From Streptomyces sp. TBY4 (GTDB taxonomy: Bacteria > Actinomycetota > Actinomycetes > Streptomycetales > Streptomycetaceae), in contig NZ_JANAVF010000012.1 of NCBI RefSeq assembly GCF_024213195.1, positions 124,001-188,000 on the forward strand: 64,000 nt of DNA, written 5' to 3'. Made by a program: the position numbers and the translations under genes. Shown here one piece after another: positions 1-8,700 of this stretch (its first letter is position 1; each line of letters begins with the position of its first letter). Below the pieces are notes generated by a model that saw nothing but the letters and a program-made list of their open reading frames with translations, was not told the DNA's origin and ran no database searches.

Positions 1-593
1 CAGGTGCAGGAAACGAGAATGGAGCGGAGCGAGGATGTGCGCCCCGACGTGCGCATCTTGAGCCTGCCCCCGCACCGTGTCGCCTTCTCGGCGCCACGGT
101 CCGTGGAGCGGTGCAACCACTGCCAGTACGGGAACTCGCCGAGGTGGCCGGCCTCGCAGGCGACGACGAATCGGGAGGGGACCAGATCGACCACGCACGT
201 GCCGCAGACGCTTCGCCCGGCAGGCGGGTTGAAGTCGCGGTGCCGTTGAAGGTCGTTGCACTCGGGGCAGGAGTGCATCAAGGGGAATCGCCGGACCCGG
301 AGACCGTCCTTGCTGGTGTCGTCGGAGGCGGGCGGCAGCCGGAAGAAATCTACATCGAGGACACGGGCGAGGCGTCGTTCGTAGATCTTCGGGGACTCGT
401 CGCGACTCCAGCTCCGCTCGGCCTCGTCGAGTCCCGAGACGATGAAGGACTCGTGGTCGACCGCGATGAGCGACCCGACGCCGTACGTGGTGATCATTTG
501 AGCCCGGCGGATCGCACCACGCCGCGGAAGGTTGTGGGCGGGTGCGGCACCGTACGCGCTGTTCCGTTGGCGCCGGGCGGGGGGTGGGGTCAT
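1..593 (-). CDS. drmB: DrmB-like (DUF1998-family) protein, N-terminal part
   Basis: These are the first 197 codons of a protein that continues past the left edge. The start is ATG at 593, overlapping the TGA of the DrmA-like gene as ATGA. Visible hallmarks are an N-terminal IRRAQMITTYGVGSLIAVD segment (about residues 28-46), a CPEC...CGTC zinc-ribbon pair (about 108-132) and a following FVVACEAGHLGEFPYWQW block, all typical of DrmB/DUF1998 proteins. In DISARM, DrmB partners the helicase DrmA on DNA. The C-terminal DUF1998 region is outside the window, so the family call rests on the N-terminus and the DrmA neighbour. Whether drmC follows cannot be seen. Confidence 0.75.
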   Translation of the reverse strand, partial: MTPPPARRQRNSAYGAAPAHNLPRRGAIRRAQMITTYGVGSLIAVDHESFIVSGLDEAERSWSRDESPKIYERRLARVLDVDFFRLPPASDDTSKDGLRVRRFPLMHSCPECNDLQRHRDFNPPAGRSVCGTCVVDLVPSRFVVACEAGHLGEFPYWQWLHRSTDRGAEKATRCGGRLKMRTSGRTSSLRSILVSCT

Positions 594-3500
594 CGGGTTG
601 CCTCCAGGAACAGTGCGGTCTCGGCGTCCACGTCGCGCAGGCTCCACAGCGTGGGCCATGCCTCGGCGTCCTGTGACTCGTCGTCGTACGCCTTCAGGAG
701 GGACGGGGTACGCCTGCCCCTCCGAGGCTCGAACAGTAGGCCGCTGTGGATGTCGGCCTCGGTGCACCACCAGTCGACGAACTCGTCGAAGGCCTGTGAC
801 ACGGTGCCGGCCTCCTCCTCGGCAACTGCCTCCACGCGGTCCAGGAGGATCGACTTGATGGGACCCCGGAGCACGTGTTCGTACGACTCGACCCGGCCGG
901 CACCCTCATTGGGCCGAGCTTCCTCGATCAAGATGCGGGCGAGAGCGACGATCACCGCGTGCAGACCCCTGTCGCGGGCCCGAGCGGAGAACGGGGTGAC
1001 GGAGGTGGATTCGACTTCGCGGTACAGGGCCGAGTGGAAATGCTGGAAGCTCTCGTAGTGGGAGCGATCCCGGGAACGGGTCGAGTTGAACATGACCGCG
1101 ACGAGACCGGGGTGCGCACGGCCGACCCTGCTGGTGGCCTGGATGTACTCGGCTGTCGTCTGCGGCTGGCCCATCACGGCCATGAGACCGAGGCGGTCCA
1201 CGTCCACGCCGACTGCGATCATGTTGGTGGCGAGGAGCACGTCCACGGTGTCCTCGCCGGGCAGTTTCCTCTCGATGCCCTTGAGCCGGCTGGGGATCTC
1301 ACTGGCGTCGATGCGACTCGTCAGCTCCGAGTAGTTGGTGATCGAGCGGACGTCCACCCCCTCGCGCTCGGCGAGCAGCTCCAGATAGGCCACCACGTCG
1401 TCGTGGACCTGGAGTTCGGCTGCGGACAGCAGCCGGAGGCTGTTGAAATAGCCGACGAGACTCCAGTACGCGTCGCGCACCTCGTCTTCCGTCTTCGCCT
1501 GCTTGGCCCGGTGCAGCAGAGTGGCGTACGTACGGATCAGGAGGGTGGACTGACTGGTGCCGGGGGCCAGAAGACCGACATAGCGACGACTCGCCTTGGC
1601 CTCCCGTGGGGTCTCCACGGCGAACCACGAGTCGCGGGCGTCCAGCCCGGCCGGCGGGAACTGTCGCACGTCGCGGGCGAAGAGGTGGCGGCCCTGATCG
1701 GCTGCACGACGGATGGTCGCCGTGGAAGCGATCACCTTGGGCCGGTCGGCAAGTGCGTCCACGGCGGTCTCGTAGAGACCCGTGAGCGTACCCAGCGGTC
1801 CGGAGATCAGGTGGAGTTCGTCCTGGACGATCAGCTCCGGGGGAGGAGTGCCGCCCTCGGGGTCGTCGTCGCGGTTGAAGAGTGCGGAGGTCTCCGGACG
1901 CCATGGCATTGACGCGAACTTGTCGACGGTGGCGATCACCAGAGTCGGGCGTGCGGCGTACACCGCCTCGTCGATCAGGTGGACGGGCAGACCGTCTGTG
2001 AAGTCGCAGTCCGCACCAGGGCATCGGACATGCATCCGTTTGGCGTCTTCATCCACTTCGTAGTTCCGCGCGTCGAGACGGGTCCCGCACCAGGGGCAGG
2101 CGTGCAACTGAACCGGATTCTCGGTGGCGAGTCGCTTGTCGAGATTCCTTTGCAGCTCGTCGATCTTCTGGCCCGCCACGGCAAGTGTGTTGGGGGTGGC
2201 AGAACGTCCCACCCACATGCCGACAGAGAACTCCTCATGGCCCAGTTCGGGCGTGCTGCGCCGCATGCGCTCCATGGCACAGAGCAGAATCGCGGCGCGC
2301 TCGAACTGCTGGAGGGTGAGCAACCGCAGCGTGTAGCGCATGAGGACGGTGACACCGCCACCGTCCACTCCTTTGCGGATCCGACGCAGGAACGACGTGA
2401 AGGCGATCAGCCCGAGGTAGGCCTCCGTCTTGCCACCACCCGTGGGGAACCACAACAGGTCGGAGATCTGTCGGTCGTCGTGCTCGTGGTCGTCGATGCC
2501 AGCAAGACAGAGGAGCACGAACGCGATCTGGAACGGACGCCAGTGGCCGGCGGCCGGATCAGGGGTCCCGTCCCGGCCGTCCTTCACCCACTTGCTGCGG
2601 GCACGCTGGTCTGCCATGGCACGGTTCGCGAGACGGAACGCGTGCATGAGATCGGGCTTGGTCCGCAGGAGATCGATCCCCTCACGGATCCGAAGGAGAG
2701 CTTCGCCGCAAGCCTCCACCTGGTCGCACGCGGACCCTTCGTGAGGGCCGCCCGTCATCGCGTCCGCCTCGGCGGACTTGCTGTCGATCCAGTGCTCGTA
2801 ACCCGTGGCGAGACCTTCCAGAGCGGCCAGGACCTCGACGTCGGACTGCCCGGCCAGCCCGAGCATGGACAGCGCCGAACTGTCGATCTCCGGGTTGGAG
2901 TCGGTGAGCAGCACCTCCACGCTGGGTACGAACTGGCTCCGCACCTCGAAGACAGCGGGCGTGACAGCCTCGGTCATACCGATCGGTTGAGGGGTCCAGT
3001 CCCACTCGGCGGAGCATCCGTGACCGACCGCGAACGTCGGGGCGTGGCGGTGCAACAACCGACTCGTGGCGATATCGGGATCGTGGGCGGCGGCCGGGGC
3101 CGGACGCTCGACGAAGGCGCTGGATCCGTCGGCCGCCCGGACCGTCAGACCACACTGGAACAGGGAGAAGGCGTCCTGAAGATCCCGCTCGCCGACTGTC
3201 TGACGATTGATCAGTGTGACCGTGACCGTGACCGTGTTGTGGACCGGATCGATGGGCCGGATGTTGACATGCAGCAATGCCTCCGGAGTGAGCTCGATCG
3301 TCTGTTTCGGATTCGATCGGGTCACGTCAATGTGCTGGTCGGGGAAGACCAGTTCCCTGCGCTGCCACTGCTCCCGCTGGTCGGCGGTGGTACGGGCCTC
3401 GGCGCGGCGGGCCGGGACGGGCGTGCCGTGGGCGTCGGTGGGTACGTAGGCAGCCGCGCGCGCGGAGACCACGATCGCTGGGCTTATCGTCGGGCGGACC

Positions 3501-3847
3501 GCGAAAGTGAGACCCATCGAGGAAGGACGCCTGTCCGCTGAGGCGCCCATCTCCTGTGCGGTGCCGGACTCCTCGGTCTCTTCCCGGCCGAGGAGAGGGG
3601 CGGCGTCCACGCCGTCCTGCTCGGCGGCGTCCTCGCCCTTCCGTTCCTTCGCGGCCTTGTCCGCCGCCCGGGGATAGAGCACACCGGCCAGATAACGGTC
3701 GATCGGCGCGTCCTGGGTGAGTACCTCGTCCCGATCGTCCGGCACGGCCTCCTGGGCGGGGCCGAGGAGCTCACGGCGTAGTCCCGTCAGCAGCTCCTCG
3801 TCCCGGACCCGGTAGTGCTCGGCGTGGGGACCTGCCACCTGCGTCAT
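590..3847 (-). CDS. drmA: DrmA-like SF2 helicase (DISARM-type)
   Basis: A 1085-aa helicase. Walker A is FPTGGGKTEAY (about residue 470), the DEAD-box position reads QDELHL (about 675), motif III is ASTATI and motif VI is QATSRVGRAHPGL (about 905). A zinc-ribbon-like insert (CPWCG...CPGADC) lies between the first helicase motifs. This arrangement, followed directly by a DrmB-like gene, matches DISARM DrmA. In DISARM the DrmA-DrmB complex recognises DNA with a free 5' single-stranded end and blocks incoming phage DNA. The ATG at 3847 was chosen because it overlaps the upstream TGA as ATGA and is followed by a coherent N-terminus (MTQVAGPHAEHYRVRDEELL). A longer reading would run back inside the upstream gene. 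Confidence 0.8.
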   Translation of the reverse strand: MTQVAGPHAEHYRVRDEELLTGLRRELLGPAQEAVPDDRDEVLTQDAPIDRYLAGVLYPRAADKAAKERKGEDAAEQDGVDAAPLLGREETEESGTAQEMGASADRRPSSMGLTFAVRPTISPAIVVSARAAAYVPTDAHGTPVPARRAEARTTADQREQWQRRELVFPDQHIDVTRSNPKQTIELTPEALLHVNIRPIDPVHNTVTVTVTLINRQTVGERDLQDAFSLFQCGLTVRAADGSSAFVERPAPAAAHDPDIATSRLLHRHAPTFAVGHGCSAEWDWTPQPIGMTEAVTPAVFEVRSQFVPSVEVLLTDSNPEIDSSALSMLGLAGQSDVEVLAALEGLATGYEHWIDSKSAEADAMTGGPHEGSACDQVEACGEALLRIREGIDLLRTKPDLMHAFRLANRAMADQRARSKWVKDGRDGTPDPAAGHWRPFQIAFVLLCLAGIDDHEHDDRQISDLLWFPTGGGKTEAYLGLIAFTSFLRRIRKGVDGGGVTVLMRYTLRLLTLQQFERAAILLCAMERMRRSTPELGHEEFSVGMWVGRSATPNTLAVAGQKIDELQRNLDKRLATENPVQLHACPWCGTRLDARNYEVDEDAKRMHVRCPGADCDFTDGLPVHLIDEAVYAARPTLVIATVDKFASMPWRPETSALFNRDDDPEGGTPPPELIVQDELHLISGPLGTLTGLYETAVDALADRPKVIASTATIRRAADQGRHLFARDVRQFPPAGLDARDSWFAVETPREAKASRRYVGLLAPGTSQSTLLIRTYATLLHRAKQAKTEDEVRDAYWSLVGYFNSLRLLSAAELQVHDDVVAYLELLAEREGVDVRSITNYSELTSRIDASEIPSRLKGIERKLPGEDTVDVLLATNMIAVGVDVDRLGLMAVMGQPQTTAEYIQATSRVGRAHPGLVAVMFNSTRSRDRSHYESFQHFHSALYREVESTSVTPFSARARDRGLHAVIVALARILIEEARPNEGAGRVESYEHVLRGPIKSILLDRVEAVAEEEAGTVSQAFDEFVDWWCTEADIHSGLLFEPRRGRRTPSLLKAYDDESQDAEAWPTLWSLRDVDAETALFLEATR

Positions 3848-5748
3848 GAGCGCTGCTCCTCGTAGTCGTCGGCTTTTCGGTACCGGCCGATGCCGGTGAT
3901 CCGCGGGGCGATCCACACACCGCGCCCACCCAGTCCGGCGTTCGTCCCGGCGGCGGTGCTGCCCGTCACGGTCTCCAGGGTGTCGATCCGCAGGTCGTGG
4001 ATCTCGTCCGGCCACCAGGGCTGCCAGGTGCGATTGACCTTCTGTACCTGGAAGAGAGCCTCACGGAACCCCTGAGAGGCCTCCCCGATCTCCATGCCTT
4101 CGTGCACCAGGGCATACGGCGGGCTCTCGAACTCGCCCATCGGCAGGTCGTGACGCTTGCGCAGCAGGACCTCCTGGCCCGGCCGCACCTGCTCGAGGAG
4201 ATACGCCTGAGCGGCGACGGCATCGGTCCGGTGGCCGGGCGGGTCGTTGCGGCAGACGTCGCCCGCCTCGGCGACGATCCCGTACCTGTCATAGGACCGC
4301 CACGACCCCAGGTAGCGGCGGCCGTTGCCCCGGCTCCCCGCTCGCTTGAAGTGAGGCAGTTCGGGAGGGGCCACGTGATAGAGATCCTGGCGAGCGCGCG
4401 TCATGGCCACGTACAAGGCGCGGGTTTCAGCGGGAAGGTCCAACTCGTCCTGGTGCTGCTTGTGGAGCTCGGCGGGGGCCGGTGGCGTCAGGACGATCAC
4501 CCGGTCGAACTCCAGGCCCTTCGCGCGGTGCACGGTCGAGACGACGATGCGGGCGGTCTCCGGATCAGCCGCTTCGTCCGGAAACCTGCCGTCGGCGACC
4601 GCACGGCGCAGCCGGTCCAGATCGAGAACCCCGCGCCCCGCTCCGCGCGCGACTCTGCGCAGCACGGTCCACAGGGCTGTGGAGTCGGGTTCGTAGGGAA
4701 GAGGGATGTCCGAGAGGAGCGTGCGGAAGCGGTCCTCGGTGATGCCGGTGGCCTCCGTGCGACGCAGCAGCTCGGCCACCCAGTAGGGCACTGGGCGCTC
4801 CTCCAGAGGGCGCCGTATCCGGTGGTCGATGCCGTGGGCATGCAGCAGCGCGGAGACGACGAGGGCCTGCCGGTTGTCTCGAGTGAGGACGGCGCAGGTG
4901 TCGGAGAGGTCCCGCAGGCCTTGCAGGGTGAACTCGTCACCGATCTCACCCATGCCGTTCGCCGGGTCCATCAGGAGATCGCGCAATTCGTCGTAGAGCC
5001 GCTCCGCCTCGTCAGGCTCGGTCACCTGCTGGAGAAGAGGGCCGTGCGCCAACGCGATCCCGGCCTCGACCGTGGTGGCCCGGAAGTTCCTTGTGAGACG
5101 CAGCTCCACCAGGTCATCGGGGTAGGAGCAGCGCAGCCAGTCGAAGAACCGGCCGGTCTCGTCGGCGCGTTCACCCGGGTCCTCGATCTGGAAGCCGTAC
5201 ACGGACTGGGCGGCGTCTCCGACGACGGTGAACCCGCAGCTGTCCTGGTACCGGTCGAGGAGCGTTTCCACCAGCTCGCGGCGCCCGCCCAGCAGGTCCT
5301 GCACCTCGTCGATCACGACATGGGCCGGTGGTACCGCGTCGCCGGCCTCCAGCGCGCCCTTCTCGATCGCGCGGGTCGCGGCGGCGATCCGCGCGTCGAA
5401 GCCGACCGCACCCCACTCGCCGTCCGGGTGTGCCTGAAGGAGCACCTCATAGGCCCACGCGTCGAAGGTACGGGCACGCACCCGGTGAGCCCGCTCCCCG
5501 TGCCGGGTAATCCGTTCGCGCAGCTCCCGAGCCGCCGCTCGGGAGAAGGTGAGGACCAGGATCTCGGCGGCTTCCAGTGCCTGCTCGGGGTCTTGGTCAC
5601 CGCACAGCGCGTCGAGCCGGCGAACCAGGGTGTGGGTCTTTCCGGCGCCGGCGCCGGCCGTGACCAGTACACGGGCATCCCAGGGCTGCTGGACCACGGC
5701 CAGCTGCTCGGTGGTGAGCGGAGGGCTGTCCTGGTAGACGTCGGTCAC
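3844..5748 (-). CDS. UvrD/Rep-type SF1 DNA helicase
   Basis: A 634-aa superfamily 1A helicase. Visible motifs are Walker A AGAGAGKTHTL (about residues 30-40), Walker B VVIDEVQDL, motif III GDAAQSVYGF, motif V VSTVHRAKGLEFDRV and motif VI ALYVAMTRAR. The last 150 residues have no motif I recognise. The GTG start at 5748 overlaps the upstream TGA as GTGA, and the stop overlaps the DrmA start as ATGA, so it is an internal gene of a translationally coupled operon. Standard DISARM has no recognised UvrD gene at this position, although class 2 DISARM has the poorly characterised DrmE. Whether this is a distant DrmE or a separate component cannot be decided by eye. Confidence 0.85.
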   Translation of the reverse strand: MTDVYQDSPPLTTEQLAVVQQPWDARVLVTAGAGAGKTHTLVRRLDALCGDQDPEQALEAAEILVLTFSRAAARELRERITRHGERAHRVRARTFDAWAYEVLLQAHPDGEWGAVGFDARIAAATRAIEKGALEAGDAVPPAHVVIDEVQDLLGGRRELVETLLDRYQDSCGFTVVGDAAQSVYGFQIEDPGERADETGRFFDWLRCSYPDDLVELRLTRNFRATTVEAGIALAHGPLLQQVTEPDEAERLYDELRDLLMDPANGMGEIGDEFTLQGLRDLSDTCAVLTRDNRQALVVSALLHAHGIDHRIRRPLEERPVPYWVAELLRRTEATGITEDRFRTLLSDIPLPYEPDSTALWTVLRRVARGAGRGVLDLDRLRRAVADGRFPDEAADPETARIVVSTVHRAKGLEFDRVIVLTPPAPAELHKQHQDELDLPAETRALYVAMTRARQDLYHVAPPELPHFKRAGSRGNGRRYLGSWRSYDRYGIVAEAGDVCRNDPPGHRTDAVAAQAYLLEQVRPGQEVLLRKRHDLPMGEFESPPYALVHEGMEIGEASQGFREALFQVQKVNRTWQPWWPDEIHDLRIDTLETVTGSTAAGTNAGLGGRGVWIAPRITGIGRYRKADDYEEQRS

Positions 5749-8700
5749 TTCCGGCTCCAGAGGTGCTCGAACTGGGTGAAGGCGAGGTTGGTGTCGAAGT
5801 TGGCAATGTTGTCGCTGACGTTGAGGACCAGGCAGCTCTCCTTGCCGCCGTTCCGTGGTCCGCGCAGTCCGCGACCGATCATCTGCTGGTACACGTTGGT
5901 GCTGTAGACCGGCCGGGCCACGACCACGGCACGAGTGGCAGGTGCATCGAAACCCTGAGTGAGTACGCCGTAGTTGGTGAGAACCCGGATACGGCCGCTC
6001 CGGAAGTTCTCGATGCGCGCGCGACGGTCGTGCGTACTGGTCGTCGAGTCCACCGCAGCCGACGGGACATCCAGGTCGTTGAGCATGGCCGCCAGGTACT
6101 TGGCGTGATCGACGGAGGTGGCGAAGAGCAACGTGGGCCAATCGTCCGGTAGACCGGCCACGCAGTCGACGATGCGCCGACTGCGCATGTGGTCGTCGGC
6201 GAGTCGCTGCTCGGCGGAGCGCGAGAGCATTGCCATGCGGTCGGCGTGTGTCTTCTCGTCCTGTGTGAGTTCGATACGGCCGCCCTCGAGGGTGCGGTGT
6301 TCGACTTGGGCGAGCATGCCCCAGTCCTGGAGATCGCGATACGGGTCGCCCGACGGGAAGACGCCTTCGTCGAGTCGCCGGTTGCCGAACCGTCCCACCA
6401 GGCGGCGGGTCTCCTCCTCATTGGTGTTCCGGAACGGGGTGGCCGTGAGGCCGATCAGGTGCCGGCCCGTCTCGTACTGGGTGAGTCCCAGTTGGGCCAG
6501 GATCTCGGTGTATCGCTTGGAGATGGCGGTGTGGGCCTCGTCCACGATCACCAGTGCGGCCTGGCGCAGCCAGGCGTACTGATCGGTGCCCAGGCACCGT
6601 TCCAACTTGGCGTCGGTGGCGACCACCAGATGCGGGTGGTCGACGACGTCACCCACCTCGTTGGTGCTCCACAGACGACTGATGGTGAGCGGACGTTCGG
6701 CGCCGACCTTGTTCCAGACGAACTTCCAGCTCTGGACGGCCTGCTCGCACAACTCCTCGGTCTGCGCGATCCACAGCAATGGACCTTTGAGGTCGCCGAC
6801 TCGCTTCACCCAGCGGATCACGGCCTCGGCGGTGACACGCGTCTTGCCGGCGCCAGTCGGCAGCGACAGCATGCCGCGCTGAGGCGCCAGTCGATCGAGC
6901 ATGGTGGAGATGTTCCGGACCAGGTCCTCCTGGTACTCGTGGAGACCCGGGAAGTCGCGAGGGCCCTCCACGGTTTCGAACGGCGGTAGGGACGGAGTCT
7001 TCGAGCCGGCGAACGCGATCGGCAGTCGTAGCTCCGAGACGAACGCGATGGCCGCAGACGAACCTCCGTACGCGACCGGGGCGGTGGGGAAGCGCCCCTG
7101 GATGTCCTTGGCATGCTGCTGGAGCACACCGTCACCGTGCGCGTTGAACGCCATCTGCGCGATCCGACGCCCGGTCGGCTCCACGCCGTCGGTCGACTGG
7201 AGTTCGGCCTCCATCAATCCCTCGGGGAGACCGGTGCGCAGCGAGTCGGCGCCGATCAGCAGCTCGATCTTGGTCACCACGTCAGTGGTCTCGCGCACCG
7301 CCTTCTGCGCCGCCTTCAACTCGCCGTCCCGCTCCATACGGTCCTGGTGGTCGAGCACCGCGCGGCAGCCGGCAGCGCCGAGGCCCAGACCGAGCTCGCG
7401 GTCGATCAGGCGCAGCATCGGCTCCGGAGCCAGAGGGACTCGGAGCTTGACGGTGCTGTCCTGGCGCACGGCGTCCAGGGGGGAGGCGCGGGTGCCCCTG
7501 GGGGTACGGGTGACCTCTTCCAGTTCGCTGCACTGTTGCACCATGCTGTTCCGGTTCCCGCTGTTCAGACGCTGCCTCAGGGCGGGGAACAGCTCGACCA
7601 GCGGCACGGGGTCGCCCACCGGTACTTCACGGGTCTCCAGACTGATCACGTCGGCATAGCGGAGCATGCCCCACTTCTCGATCATCAGCTCGGCATCGTC
7701 GGAGGTCGGTACGAGCAGTGCCGGGAGTTGCTCGGCGCGCAGCGCCTGGTACTGAGCGGTCCCGACGGCGACGGTGATCTCGTCGTCGGGCCGGGTTTCC
7801 CAGACGTCACCGATCCGGCACCTGGTCAGGGAGTCCTCGGGGAAGTCTGCGCCGAATCGGGTCAGCATCACGTAGGTGGCGCCGACGAACGAGTCGTCCG
7901 CGCTGCGGGCCACCTCTTCGAGGAGCGCGTCCCAGCGGTCTGCGGGGACCTCGTCAACGGTGGTGGGGAGCCGCAGCCTGCGGGCCTTCTCGGGGGAGAT
8001 GTCGGCGACCGGCAGCACATCCCGGTAGCCGGCGAGCTGCGGTCCGACGGCCTCCTTGACCGGCTTGATCCCCTGGGAGGTGGCGATCGTGCCGAACTTC
8101 CTCAGCATCCACCGGATCGGCGAGGGTACGGCCTGTCGCGTGCTGGTCTGCGCGCCGAACTGGCGCGTCCAGTTGTCCACCACGGCGTCGTCGGGCAGCA
8201 CCTTGAGGAAGGCGGCGCGGGATTCCTCGGACAGGGCGCGGAAGAGGTGGAGCGGGCCGCCGATCGCGGCGCCCTCGACCTTCATCCGACTCAGCGCGGG
8301 GCGCGGGGCGTGACTGTCCAGGCCGCGGAGGTAGGCGGCGTGGAGGGCTTCGCGGTACTCCACGAACCACGCCTCGTCCTCCTGGGGACGGACCCCACCG
8401 GACGGCCGTTCCCGCAGGCCGACCTGCGAGAAGAAGGGGGTGTCGTCGGAGTGGAATGCCATGTCCACAGCGATGCCTGGGTCGCGCTTCGCATCGACCA
8501 CGACCCCCGGCAGCATGCAGTCCTCGACCGGCCGGAATCGACCGTCGGCGGTGCGTACCCGGAGCACCGACCGCGCAGCGGGCACCTTCTCCAGGACCAC
8601 GTGGGCCAGCCGACGCACACCCGCCTCACGGAACAGCTCCCAGAACCGCGCCCACTCCGAGTCGCCGTAGTGGTCGAAGCCCTGATCGAGGACGCTGACG